Below are positions 9,354 through 17,992 of a stretch of DNA of 64,000 bases, piece after piece. The stretch is from positions 30,806-94,805 of the forward strand of contig JBKEBD010000003.1 in NCBI GenBank assembly GCA_047972995.1, read 5' to 3'. Source of the stretch: JBKEDC01 sp047972995 (GTDB taxonomy: Bacteria; Bacteroidota; Bacteroidia; Bacteroidales; Prolixibacteraceae). Position 1 is the stretch's first letter. Every line of letters begins with the position of its first letter. Made by a program: the position numbers and the translations under genes. The notes below the pieces were generated by a model. The model searched no databases and was not told the origin of the DNA. It worked only from the letters and a program-made list of their open reading frames with translations.

Positions 9354-10214
9354 TCAACTGAAATAAATACGTAGCAACTCTTGCTTCGATTTTATTTTCA
9401 ATCGGCGCAGTGAGCGGTCTTTAATTTGACGCACGCGCTCTTTGGTGAGATTTACTTTTTTGCCAATTTCCTCTAGAGTAAGGGGCTTTTCGCCATGTAA
9501 ACCAAAATAATATTGAAGAATGGTGGATTCTCGCTCATCGAGTTGCGATAAAATACGCATCAACTCATCGTGCAGCGAATTGTTAATAAGGTCTTCATCG
9601 GGCTGCTTCTCTCTGTCATTTCTGAGCGTATCATACATTGTAAAATCATCGTCGCTAAAAGAGGCATCCATAGAAACAGGCTGATTGCTTGCACGCATGA
9701 GGTCTTTAGCCAGTTCGGGAGTGCTCTCCACAGCATCGGCTATTTCTTCTGCCGAAGGTTCACGCTCCAACTCTTGCTCTAGTCGGCTCGATGCTCTACT
9801 AATTTTGTTTGCAATAACCGATTTGTTCACCGGCAGACGCACCAAACGCCCTTGGTTAGCCAACGCCTGCATGATGCTCTGCCTAATCCACCACACAGCA
9901 TATGAAATAAATTTAAAACCCTTGGTTTCATCAAATCGTTGCGCCGCCTTAATTAGCCCCAAGTTCCCTTCATTGATTAAGTCGGGCAAAGGGAGTCCAC
10001 TATTTTGATATTGCTTAGCCACCGAAACGACAAAACGCAAATTTGCCCGCACCAACTTACTCAACGCCTCGGCATCTCCATTTCTTATGCGCTGTGCAAG
10101 CTCTGTTTCCTCTTCTATATTAATCATATCTTCTCGGCTCACATCTTGCAAATATTTTTCTAGCGATACACTATCTTTATTGGTTATTTTGGGGTTTATT
10201 TTTAGGCGCCTCAT
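9354..10214 (-). CDS. rpoD: Primary RNA polymerase sigma factor (RpoD/SigA type)
   Basis: 286 residues. Sigma region 1.2 begins at LEKYLQDVSREDMINIEEE. Regions 2.1-2.4 include LVRANLRFVVSVAKQYQNSG, DLINEGNLGLIKAAQRFDE and FKFISYAVWWIRQSIMQAL. Region 4.2 is TLEEIGKKVNLTKERVRQI. Region 1.1 is absent, as is normal for the housekeeping sigma of Bacteroidota, which reads the TTG/TAnnTTTG promoters seen throughout this window. ATG at 10214. About 110 bp separate it from the next gene. Confidence 0.95.
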   Translation of the reverse strand: MRRLKINPKITNKDSVSLEKYLQDVSREDMINIEEETELAQRIRNGDAEALSKLVRANLRFVVSVAKQYQNSGLPLPDLINEGNLGLIKAAQRFDETKGFKFISYAVWWIRQSIMQALANQGRLVRLPVNKSVIANKISRASSRLEQELEREPSAEEIADAVESTPELAKDLMRASNQPVSMDASFSDDDFTMYDTLRNDREKQPDEDLINNSLHDELMRILSQLDERESTILQYYFGLHGEKPLTLEEIGKKVNLTKERVRQIKDRSLRRLKIKSKQELLRIYFS

Positions 10215-10341
10215 CGGTTTTTCAATTAATAGTTATGTTACGTTCTAAATATAACAAATTATAATTTTCAATTGTTGCACGAAATAAAACTATTGCAAAA
10301 AAAAGATAGCTCAGCAAAATTTTGGGAATTGAGAAAGTCCT

Positions 10342-10379
10342 AAAAAAAACAAAACTCCAACTGTTACCAGTTGGAGTTT
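10342..10379 (-). terminator. Terminator after the tRNA pair
   Basis: A perfect 12-bp stem (AAACTCCAACTG and its complement) with loop TTAC, followed on the minus strand by a T-run (plus-strand A-run 10342-10349). It directly follows the first tRNA gene. Confidence 0.9.
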
Positions 10380-10380
10380 G

Positions 10381-10453
10381 TGACCTCGGCAGGAGTCGAA
10401 CCTGCAACCTCTTGGGCCGTAACCAAGTGCTCTATCCATTAAGCTACGAAGTC
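10381..10453 (-). tRNA. tRNA-Arg (ACG)
   Basis: A 73-nt cloverleaf on the minus strand: acceptor GACTTCG/CGAGGTC with discriminator A, D stem GCTT/GAGC, anticodon stem CTTGG/CCAAG with loop TTACGGC (anticodon ACG), and T stem GCAGG/CCTGC. CCA is not encoded. It is nearly identical to the neighbouring copy. Confidence 0.97.
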
Positions 10454-10486
10454 ATTTGTTATGTGTTGTTTTAGAGAAATAAAAAG

Positions 10487-10559
10487 TGACCCCGGCAGGA
10501 GTCGAACCTGCAACCTCTTGGGCCGTAACCAAGTGCTCTATCCATTAAGCTACGGAGTC
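10487..10559 (-). tRNA. tRNA-Arg (ACG), second copy
   Basis: Same cloverleaf as the copy 33 bp away, anticodon ACG. Within the mature sequence it differs in one acceptor pair: C5-G68 here against T5-A68 in the other copy, a compensated change that keeps the stem. CCA is not encoded. It is probably co-transcribed with the other copy and ends at the terminator at 10342-10379. Confidence 0.97.
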
Positions 10560-10627
10560 ATTATCTTTCTAAGACGATGCAAATGTAGCCCTTTTTTCTA
10601 AACCCACAATAGCTATGCAAAAAAAAA

Positions 10628-10915
10628 TCAATATTTTTCCATTTTATCCTCAATTGTCACATCGTTCTGAAAGTTGGTTTGCATTTTGACATAGGTCATA
10701 AGCGTTTCGGTGCCAACTTCTTCTAATCTTTCATGCACTTTTTTCACCACAGCCATCACTTCATCGAAAGTTCCCTCCATAACGGTTTCAAAAGGACAAA
10801 CTTTATATTTCAAGCCCGAAGCTGCAATAATTTCAATGGCTCTATCAACCAAATCATAAGTGTGCTGCCCATCAGCTTGAGGAAGAACCTGCAATGCGAG
10901 ATTAATTGTTTTCAT
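10628..10915 (-). CDS. MTH1187/YkoF-type thiamine-binding family protein (DUF77)
   Basis: 95 residues from the ATG at 10915 (MKTINLALQVLPQADG); a frame extending 17 codons upstream begins in non-conserved sequence. The pattern NLALQVLP, DLVDRAIEIIAASGLKYKVCPFETVMEGTFDEVMAVVKKVHE is the conserved core of the MTH1187 family, small ferredoxin-fold proteins of which some bind thiamine or its precursors. The cellular role in this organism is not established. It stands alone between the tRNA genes and fhs; no TPP riboswitch is visible in front of it. Confidence 0.85.
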   Translation of the reverse strand: MKTINLALQVLPQADGQHTYDLVDRAIEIIAASGLKYKVCPFETVMEGTFDEVMAVVKKVHERLEEVGTETLMTYVKMQTNFQNDVTIEDKMEKY

Positions 10916-11060
10916 CTTTTTGTAGTTTTTAGTGTGACCCTGCAAAATGTGAAATTGCAGCGTCAATATATTTGAATCATGTTATTTCATTGGCTTGAAA
11001 GCACCATGTGGCTAGTTGTTATCTATTGCACAATCCAACAGCTAACAACTAACTTTCGTT

Positions 11061-12743
11061 TTAAAACAATCCTATTGCCGATCCATCTTCTGCTACTCCC
11101 ATGAAGTTAGCCGAGGGTTTAGCTGGCAATCCGGGCATGGTCATTACATCGCTTGTTAATGCCACAATAAAACCCGCTCCCACCGATGGGGTAAGTTCTC
11201 GAATACTAATAACAAAATCTTTCGGGCGACCCAACAGCTTCGCATCATCGCTCAACGACACGGGCGTTTTTGCCATACACACCGCTAGCTTGTCCCAACC
11301 TTTTTTCTTAATCGTGTTTAACTGTTGTTTTGCTAAAGTCGAAAATTCTACCCCACTAGCTCCATAAGCCACACGAGCAATGGTGTTGATTTTATCTTCA
11401 ATAGAATCTTCCAAATCGTAAAGATGCGCAAAAGTGTTTGGCGCTTGCTCTATTTGCTTAAGCACTTCTTCAGCCACTGCTATTCCGCCATCGCCACCGT
11501 GTTCCCACACCTCGCTAATAGCCACAGGGTGATTGTGCTGCTCTGCCCAAGCATGAAGGGCTGCCACTTCATCGGTAGTGTCGGTAATAAACTTATTGAT
11601 AGCAACCACATAAGGCAATCCGAATGCCTGAACGGTTTCAATATGTTTTTGTAGATTCTGAATGCCATCAACCAAAGCTGACACATTTTCAGCATTAAGC
11701 TCATCTTTTTTTACACCTCCGTGCATTTTCAAGGCTCTAATAGTGGCTACCACCACCACGGCACTCGGCTTAATGTCGGCAATACGTGCTTTAATATTCA
11801 AGAATTTTTCAGCACCTAAGTCGGCACCAAATCCTGCTTCTGTAATTACATAATCTACTAACTTTCGCCCCATGTTGGTAGCAATAATTGAGTTACAACC
11901 ATGCGCTATATTCGCAAAAGGACCTCCATGAATAAGTGCAGGAGTGTTTTCGAGCGTTTGCACCAAGTTTGGAGCTAGTGCATCGCGCAAAATAAGCGCA
12001 CATACGCCATCGGCTTCAATATCTTTCACCGTAATAGGATCTCTTGCATAGGTATAAGCCACCACAATGCGCCCTATTCGCTGTTGCAAATCGCTCAGGC
12101 TAGTTGCCAAACAGAACACAGCCATAATTTCAGAAGCCACCGTAATTTGGAAGTGGTCTTCGCGAGGAATTCCATTAACATGGCCTCCCAAACCAATGGT
12201 AACATTTCGAAGCGCGCGGTCGTTCATATCAATAGCACGCTTCCACACAATACGTCGAGGGTCGATATGAAGCACATTACCCTGATGCAAATGATTATCG
12301 AGCATGGCTGCTATGGCATTTGTTGCAGCTGTTATAGCGTGAATATCGCCTGTAAAGTGCAAATTAATATCGTCCATAGGCATCACTTGGGCATAACCAC
12401 CGCCTGCTGCTCCACCTTTCACACCCATAACAGGACCAAACGAGGGTTCGCGCAAAGCAACAATGGCATTCTTACCTAGTTTTGAAAATGCTTGACCTAA
12501 ACCTACCGAAGTAGTTGATTTTCCTTCGCCCGCTGGCGTGGGGTTGATTGCTGTTACCAAAACAACTTTACCGTTTTCTTGTGCCTGTAAACGATCGAGC
12601 ACTTGAAGATTTATTTTGGCTTTATATTTTCCGTATAGTTCAATATCATCATCGCCCAAACCTAGCTGGCTAGCTATTTCGCTAATGTGAAGCATTTTTG
12701 CTTCTTTAGCAATTTCCAAATCTGAAAGGTATTTTTTAGTCAC
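11061..12743 (-). CDS. fhs: Formate--tetrahydrofolate ligase
   Basis: 560 residues, the usual length. The P-loop region TAINPTPAGEGKSTTSVGL is at about 64-82, followed by LREPSFGPVMGVKGGAAGGG, which forms the folate/formyl-phosphate site, and by the conserved PGLPAKPSANFMGV segment near the C-terminus. The enzyme makes 10-formyl-THF from formate, ATP and THF in the cytoplasm, feeding purine and formyl-Met-tRNA synthesis. The likely start is GTG at 12743 (followed by TKKYLSDLEIA). Only 71 bp separate it from the upstream gene of unknown function, so they may be co-transcribed. Confidence 0.96.
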   Translation of the reverse strand: MTKKYLSDLEIAKEAKMLHISEIASQLGLGDDDIELYGKYKAKINLQVLDRLQAQENGKVVLVTAINPTPAGEGKSTTSVGLGQAFSKLGKNAIVALREPSFGPVMGVKGGAAGGGYAQVMPMDDINLHFTGDIHAITAATNAIAAMLDNHLHQGNVLHIDPRRIVWKRAIDMNDRALRNVTIGLGGHVNGIPREDHFQITVASEIMAVFCLATSLSDLQQRIGRIVVAYTYARDPITVKDIEADGVCALILRDALAPNLVQTLENTPALIHGGPFANIAHGCNSIIATNMGRKLVDYVITEAGFGADLGAEKFLNIKARIADIKPSAVVVVATIRALKMHGGVKKDELNAENVSALVDGIQNLQKHIETVQAFGLPYVVAINKFITDTTDEVAALHAWAEQHNHPVAISEVWEHGGDGGIAVAEEVLKQIEQAPNTFAHLYDLEDSIEDKINTIARVAYGASGVEFSTLAKQQLNTIKKKGWDKLAVCMAKTPVSLSDDAKLLGRPKDFVISIRELTPSVGAGFIVALTSDVMTMPGLPAKPSANFMGVAEDGSAIGLF

Positions 12744-12814
12744 CGTGTTATTTTATTTATCGAGTATGTATTGTTGTTTTCTTAATTTATCTTTCCTGAA
12801 ACCTTTTCGCATCG

Positions 12815-13549
12815 CTACTCTTGTTCCTTAGCATCTTTCACAAATTGGCGTATCTCTCGCAAATGAAGCTTCCGCACATTAGTAACAATCAATTCTTCTC
12901 GCAAGAAATCGCCATATTGATTGCACTCCTCCATAACATTGTAAATAAGGGGCTGAAGTCGTTGTTTAAGCGGATACAAAAAAGAGCAAATACCAAAGCT
13001 TTCCACAAAGCGCATTCGCTCTAGCTCTCCCCCATTTTCTTTTAGCTGAAAATCGAGTTCTGTGCGCACTAACTTCTTCTGCACTTGGGTGTAGCTTGCC
13101 GTAGAATCTTTCAGCAAAATCACCATAAAAAAACGAATGCTTTGTTTCTTCCCTCCTAACCCTGTAGAAATAAACACCGGATGTTCTTCGCTCAACAAAT
13201 CGCTTGCCAGCACCATGCGACTTTCTTGCATGGCTAGTGTTGCCCAAGCTTTCATTTTTTTATTCGTGCACCGCTCTCTATAGTTCACAATCACTTGGTA
13301 AACCTCGGGAATTTCAGTTTTTGCCAATCGATTTAATGCCAATTGATGCTGCTCGGGATTTTCATCTTCCAAACACTGTAGCATGGTTGAAATTCCCACT
13401 TCATCGGTTAGCCCTTCCAAATTCTTACCAAACTCAAAATATTCGTGCTGCACTTCCACATCAATAGCTTCTTCAAGAATACAAAAATTCTCGGGTAGCG
13501 ATTGAATGAAAGCTTCTTGCTTTTGCTGTAGTCTTTCTCTATCGTTCAT
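12815..13549 (-). CDS. Conserved-looking cytoplasmic protein of unknown function
   Basis: 244 residues from the ATG at 13549 (MNDRERLQQKQEAFIQSLPE). The frame continues 15 codons upstream to a TTG, but that stretch lies partly in a dispersed repeat, so it is not the original start. The protein is soluble, acidic, and has no signal or membrane segment. The first half is helical with paired-helix spacing (GISTMLQCLEDENPEQHQLALNRLAKTEIPEVY split over two helices), loosely HEAT-like. The second half contains a strand-rich segment (SIRFFMVILLKDSTASYTQVQ). I do not recognise the family. It lies upstream of fhs on the same strand. Confidence 0.65.
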   Translation of the reverse strand: MNDRERLQQKQEAFIQSLPENFCILEEAIDVEVQHEYFEFGKNLEGLTDEVGISTMLQCLEDENPEQHQLALNRLAKTEIPEVYQVIVNYRERCTNKKMKAWATLAMQESRMVLASDLLSEEHPVFISTGLGGKKQSIRFFMVILLKDSTASYTQVQKKLVRTELDFQLKENGGELERMRFVESFGICSFLYPLKQRLQPLIYNVMEECNQYGDFLREELIVTNVRKLHLREIRQFVKDAKEQE

Positions 13550-13578
13550 AATTTGGGCAAAGATAAAAAATGAATGGA

Positions 13579-13665
13579 TAACCTGAGTTTCCAATAAGCT
13601 TTCAGCAACGGATTTATTTCAAAGCAAATAGATTCAACTGCCTTTTGTGCTGTCTTCAACATATT
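13579..13665 (+). repeat. Dispersed repeat family 1, copy A (about 87 bp)
   Basis: It starts TAACCTGAGTTTC and matches one half of the element at 53861-54036 for about 85 bp with few gaps (shared blocks ATAAGCTTTCA, GGATTTATTTCAAA and GCCTTTTG). It fills the gap between two minus-strand genes. Confidence 0.7.
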
Positions 13666-15123
13666 TTACTCTTCAGCACGCACTGCATCATCCCACTTGT
13701 CGGAACGAAATGACGAGGCTGGATTTCCATTTGTATCATACAACGAACCTACGCACCAGTTACTCCAACAATAGCGCACCGCCACAGGGTTTGCCACCTT
13801 ATCGCTATGCAAAACAAGGTAAGGCTTTCTGCTTTTAAATTTAGCTTCTGCTGGATAAAACACCTTGTCTTCGCCCGCAACCTCAAAATTAGCTAAGCCA
13901 GAGGGAGAATACATTCCATTTTCAATATGATCAAAATACACCAACAAGTTGTTATCTTGAGTTTCTAGATGTGTATATTTCGGACCCTCACAGTCGATCG
14001 ACGAAAAACCATAGGTTTTATTCAATGCCTGATAAAGCAAACGTGTAGCTACTAGCTTTTTGTTGGCTGGGTGAATGCAATTTTCCTCACCATTATCAAG
14101 CGTAACAACCATGCCCGATTTCGGTATCGAATCGAGTGCTATCAATTGCTGCTCGCGCACATAGGCAGTGTTGCTATAGCTCGAAAAAGCCGTTAAATCA
14201 TTGTAATTATACGGAGAAATCTGCACATAGTAGAAGGGGAAATCCCCTTGCTGCCACCTACTGCGCCAATCCTTCACCATGCACTGCTGCAACTGGGCAT
14301 AGTCAAGCGGATTATGTCGGTTCGACTCTCCTTGATACCACAATACCCCTTTTATTGTATAATTTACAATCGGATTAATCATGGCATTATATAATAAAGT
14401 ATTGGTGCGATTTTTCGAGGTCTTTTCGGGGTAATCGCTCAATTGAATCATGCGATCGTCCAAAGCCTCCTCGCTTATCCATGGTTCAATGGCACTACCA
14501 CCCCAAGCGCTCACAATAAGCCCCACAGGCACTTGAAGTTGCTTTTGGAGTTGTTCTCCGAAGAAATAAGCCGTGGCACTAAAATTACTCACCGATTCCA
14601 TGCCGGCTTCCACCCATGGTTCAAATGACTTTAGTTTTTCGAGTGGTTGCTTTGCGGCCTCCTTCTTTACCGTAAACAATCGCAAATTAGGATTTCGAGC
14701 TTCAAGCAACGCTTCATTTTTACCCAAAACAGGTTGATTGTAGTAGCCACTCATGGTGCATTCCATATTAGATTGTCCGCTGCACAACCACACTTCACCA
14801 AAAAGTATATTTTCGAGCTTCACTACCGATTCTTTGTCAATAATTTTTATAGTTTGCTTGTTCTTCGACTTTGTTGTTCTTACCTGCACCTTCCATCTCC
14901 CCGTGCTGTCGGCCTGCGTTTCCACCATACCATTTAGCCACGAACACTCTAGTGCCACTATTTCATTGGGCAAACTTTTCCCCCAAAGATTAATATTAGC
15001 ATCGCGCTGCAAAACCATGTTTGAGCTCACCAAAGCCGGTAGCTTAATGCGTGCTTGTGCGGAGAATGAAAAAAGGAGTATAGAAAGAATGGAAAACAAT
15101 ATTGTTTGCTTACGTGCCAACAT
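13666..15123 (-). CDS. Sialate O-acetylesterase (SGNH/SASA-domain esterase), secreted
   Basis: 485 residues. A signal peptide (TILFSILSILLFSFSAQA) points to the periplasm or cell surface. The catalytic block is WLCSGQSNMECTM with nucleophile Ser118; VSAWGGSAIEPW and VLWYQGESN are the other family blocks, and a C-terminal His-containing segment (CIHPANKKLVATRLLY) supplies the Asp/His part. These esterases remove acetyl groups from sialic acid or other acetylated glycans so that sialidases or glycosidases can act; host mucin or plant xylan are both possible substrates. No sialidase or SusC/D pair is next to it. ATG at 15123. Confidence 0.9.
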   Translation of the reverse strand: MLARKQTILFSILSILLFSFSAQARIKLPALVSSNMVLQRDANINLWGKSLPNEIVALECSWLNGMVETQADSTGRWKVQVRTTKSKNKQTIKIIDKESVVKLENILFGEVWLCSGQSNMECTMSGYYNQPVLGKNEALLEARNPNLRLFTVKKEAAKQPLEKLKSFEPWVEAGMESVSNFSATAYFFGEQLQKQLQVPVGLIVSAWGGSAIEPWISEEALDDRMIQLSDYPEKTSKNRTNTLLYNAMINPIVNYTIKGVLWYQGESNRHNPLDYAQLQQCMVKDWRSRWQQGDFPFYYVQISPYNYNDLTAFSSYSNTAYVREQQLIALDSIPKSGMVVTLDNGEENCIHPANKKLVATRLLYQALNKTYGFSSIDCEGPKYTHLETQDNNLLVYFDHIENGMYSPSGLANFEVAGEDKVFYPAEAKFKSRKPYLVLHSDKVANPVAVRYCWSNWCVGSLYDTNGNPASSFRSDKWDDAVRAEE

Positions 15124-15488
15124 ATGATGAATATTTTAAAGTTATAATCTGCTAAAGTACTACTTTAACCCGTATTATTGCAAAATTTTCACCCTGAAAA
15201 TATTCTTCAAAAACAAATAACACCTACACACAGTTCTCCGAATACTTCTATTTAAGAAGGTCGCATTGAAAGATACCATTATTAATGTTGACCGTGCTAA
15301 TTATAGAAGATTGAAGTGCTTTTTGGCTTCACTGAAGCACCTCACTGAAATTAGCAGAGAAAAAAATCAGCACTTAGATTCCATTAATATTCAGCAAATT
15401 TTCAAATGCGATTTCTCTAACGCTATCCAAAATTTAAAATTTCAACAGAGAAGCCTCGCTATTAGTCATTAATTCCTACATTTGGAAT
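15124..15488. other. Intergenic region, no gene seen
   Basis: 365 bp between diverging genes. A 68-residue frame with a TTG start (15266-15472) lacks convincing protein features. TACATTTG at 15477-15484 matches the -7 pattern but sits only 5 bp before the Nudix ATG, so it would give a leaderless message or is a chance match. Confidence 0.5.
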
Positions 15489-16013
15489 ATGAATAATCTA
15501 ACACAAACTTTTCGTTATTGTCCTCGCTGTGGTTCACCAGAGTTCTCCCCCTCTGGCGATCGATCAATGAAGTGTGCCGATTGCCAATTTGAATTCTATT
15601 TGAACGTGGCATCGGCCGTTACAGCCATTATATTAAACGATCGCAATCAGGTGCTACTCACTCGGCGTGCTTTTAATCCTGAAAAAGGTAAATTAGATTT
15701 ACCCGGGGGATTTGTGGAGTTCCACGAAAGTGCCACCGTGGCTTTAGCCCGCGAACTAAAAGAGGAGTTGAATGCCGAAGTGCTCGAAGTGCAATACCTC
15801 GACAGCTTTCCCAATCAATATGCCTACTCTGGACTTACCATACACACCCTCGATGCTACCTTCCTAGTAAAATTAAAATCACATCAATTTACTGCCATGG
15901 ACGATGTTGCTTCGTTTGGATATTGGAACCTTGAAGATATACCCCTCGAGGAACTTGCTTTTCAATCAACCCGAAATACAATTTTAAAACTGAAAGAGTC
16001 AATCGATTTTTAG
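15489..16013 (+). CDS. Nudix hydrolase with N-terminal zinc ribbon
   Basis: 174 residues. Cys11, Cys14, Cys29 and Cys32 (CPRC ... CADC) form a zinc ribbon of the type found in NADH pyrophosphatase NudC. The Nudix box runs from Gly74 to about 96, with Glu80 and the core RELKEEL (88-94); the usual Gly near its end is Asn95. Nudix enzymes hydrolyse nucleoside diphosphates linked to another group. The ribbon suggests NAD(H), nucleoside-sugar or similar substrates, but the full NudC length is missing, so the substrate is open. It is followed 57 bp later by aminopeptidase P on the same strand. Confidence 0.88.
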   Translation: MNNLTQTFRYCPRCGSPEFSPSGDRSMKCADCQFEFYLNVASAVTAIILNDRNQVLLTRRAFNPEKGKLDLPGGFVEFHESATVALARELKEELNAEVLEVQYLDSFPNQYAYSGLTIHTLDATFLVKLKSHQFTAMDDVASFGYWNLEDIPLEELAFQSTRNTILKLKESIDF

Positions 16014-16070
16014 TTCTCTGCGAAAATATCATCGCACATCTGATAATCTAACATTTAATAATCCACTCCC

Positions 16071-17930
16071 ATGAACAAAGAAATAACTCAACGCCTTGCA
16101 CTCTTGCGCAAAGAGATGCAGAAAATTAATGCCAATGCTTTTTACTTTTCAGGCACCGACCCTCACCACAGCGAATATCTAGCCGATCATTGGAAATCTA
16201 TTCCCTACTTCAGCGGCTTTACAGGCTCGGCAGCTACACTCATCGTAACACACGAAAACGCTGCATTATGGACCGATTCACGCTATTTTATTCAAGCAGA
16301 GGAAGAACTAAAAGGCACAGGCATCGAGTTGCAAAAACTTCATGTAGATGCAGAAACTCATGCGGAATGGCTATGCAACGAACTTGACGAAGGACAAGTA
16401 GCTACTGATCTTTCATGCCTCATGGTGCAGGAATACAATCAATTTGTCGAAGATTGGGATGAAACAGATGATGAAATGGAGTTTTCACTCCCCTTCCGCT
16501 TCATCGATGGTATGAACTGCCTAAATCAAGCATGGAAGAATCGCCCTGCACTCCCCAGTAACCCCATCATAGAGCATGAGGATCAATTTTGTGGCACTAG
16601 TAGAACTCAAAAAATAGCGGCGATTAAAGAGCATTACACTTTTGATTCGAGCAGTTTCGGCATATTCCTTACCTCGCTTGATGAAGTTGCGTGGACATTC
16701 AATTTAAGGGGTAGCGACATTGCTTACAACCCGGTGTTTCTTGCCTACGCCCTTATCGACACCGACCAAACAGTTCTTTTCGTACAAAAAGGGTGTTTGA
16801 GCAAGACGCTTGAAACGAAATTGCGCAACGAAGGCATTGATATTGGCGACTACAACGACCCCAAACAACTGTACAACAGCTTTCTCTCAATAAATGCGGA
16901 TTCACAGTCATGCCCCGTGAGTTTCGATCCTTACATTTCAACAAGAATCAGTTTCTCCACCAATACTGATTTCGACGAAAAAATCGATCTACTCATCGAT
17001 CCTATGTTCTCTATTGAATATCATGATTCGCTAGTGAAATCTATGAAAGCCATTAAAGAAACATGCGAGCTTGCATACATTCAAAACGCCATGCGCCGCG
17101 ATGGTGTAGCCATGGTGAAGTTTTTATATTGGCTACATCAAAATATTGGCAAAGAAACCACCCGTAATGAATATGAACTTGTGGAAGTACTCGATAAGTT
17201 CCGCGCCGAGCAAGAAGGATTTATGGGCAATAGCTTCTACCCTATCATGAGCTTCAATGCCAATGGAGCAATTGTACATCGTGCTGTAACTAGAGAGTCT
17301 GCCATCAACATCGAGGGCGATGGTTTGCTACTTTTCGATTCTGGCGGTCAGTATCCCGATGGCACTACCGACATTACCCGCACAGTAGGTGTAGGTAGTC
17401 CGTCGGAGGAAGCCAAACGAGATTTCACGCTCGTACTAAAAGGCATGATAGCCCTTTCCTGCGTAAAATTCCCCGAAGGAACTCCCGGGTGTAATCTCGA
17501 CGTATTAGCTCGCCAAGCACTTTGGCAGCATGGACTAAACTACGGACACGGCACAGGACATGGCATTGGCTATTTCCTAAATGTGCACGAAGGACCACAA
17601 AGTATTCGTCAGCAATATAATCCCGTTGCCTTGCAGCCCGGCATGGTGCTATCAAATGAACCCGGACTATATAAAGAAGGCAAATACGGTATCCGCATTG
17701 AAAACGCAATGGCCGTTGTGCTTGATAAACGCTCCGAGTTTGGACAATTCCTATCATTTCAAACACTAACCCTCTGCCCCATCGACAAACAATTGATTGA
17801 CATTTCACTGCTCAATGCCTCTGAAATCAGCTGGCTAAACGCTTATCATCAACGCTGCTTCAAGGAACTATCTAATGGTTTATCAGCCGATGAAAAAATA
17901 TATTTAGGTGAATTGACTTCTGAAATATAG
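16071..17930 (+). CDS. pepP: Xaa-Pro aminopeptidase P (M24B family)
   Basis: 619 residues, the three-domain form with two creatinase-like N-terminal domains (about 1-150 and 160-330) and a C-terminal pita-bread catalytic domain. Metal ligands: Asp423 (LLLFDSGGQY), Asp434 (GTTDITRT), the His in GHGTGHGIGYF-LNVHEGP, and the Glu residues in LSNEPGLYK and IRIENAM. It removes an N-terminal residue that precedes proline, in the cytoplasm. ATG at 16071. It is followed by a bidirectional terminator shared with the converging helicase gene. Confidence 0.95.
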   Translation: MNKEITQRLALLRKEMQKINANAFYFSGTDPHHSEYLADHWKSIPYFSGFTGSAATLIVTHENAALWTDSRYFIQAEEELKGTGIELQKLHVDAETHAEWLCNELDEGQVATDLSCLMVQEYNQFVEDWDETDDEMEFSLPFRFIDGMNCLNQAWKNRPALPSNPIIEHEDQFCGTSRTQKIAAIKEHYTFDSSSFGIFLTSLDEVAWTFNLRGSDIAYNPVFLAYALIDTDQTVLFVQKGCLSKTLETKLRNEGIDIGDYNDPKQLYNSFLSINADSQSCPVSFDPYISTRISFSTNTDFDEKIDLLIDPMFSIEYHDSLVKSMKAIKETCELAYIQNAMRRDGVAMVKFLYWLHQNIGKETTRNEYELVEVLDKFRAEQEGFMGNSFYPIMSFNANGAIVHRAVTRESAINIEGDGLLLFDSGGQYPDGTTDITRTVGVGSPSEEAKRDFTLVLKGMIALSCVKFPEGTPGCNLDVLARQALWQHGLNYGHGTGHGIGYFLNVHEGPQSIRQQYNPVALQPGMVLSNEPGLYKEGKYGIRIENAMAVVLDKRSEFGQFLSFQTLTLCPIDKQLIDISLLNASEISWLNAYHQRCFKELSNGLSADEKIYLGELTSEI

Positions 17931-17939
17931 TCTCACTCT

Positions 17940-17987
17940 AACAACGTTAATGCGCAAAAGACTTTTCTTTTGCGCATTAACGTTGTT
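17940..17987. terminator. Bidirectional terminator
   Basis: Perfect 21-bp inverted repeat (17940-17960 and 17967-17987; core CGTTAATGCGCAAAAG) with a 6-nt loop, placed between the converging aminopeptidase P and helicase genes. Confidence 0.9.
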
Positions 17988-17992
17988 TAAAT

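Noticed and set aside
11008..11055. Inverted repeat TAGTTGTTA ... TAACAACTA after fhs
   Set aside because: Considered as the fhs terminator, but there is no T-run on the minus strand and the loop is about 23 nt, so it is not called.
15266..15472. 68-residue plus-strand frame before the Nudix gene
   Set aside because: TTG start, no ribosome-binding site, no promoter at a sensible distance and no protein-like motif; left as intergenic.
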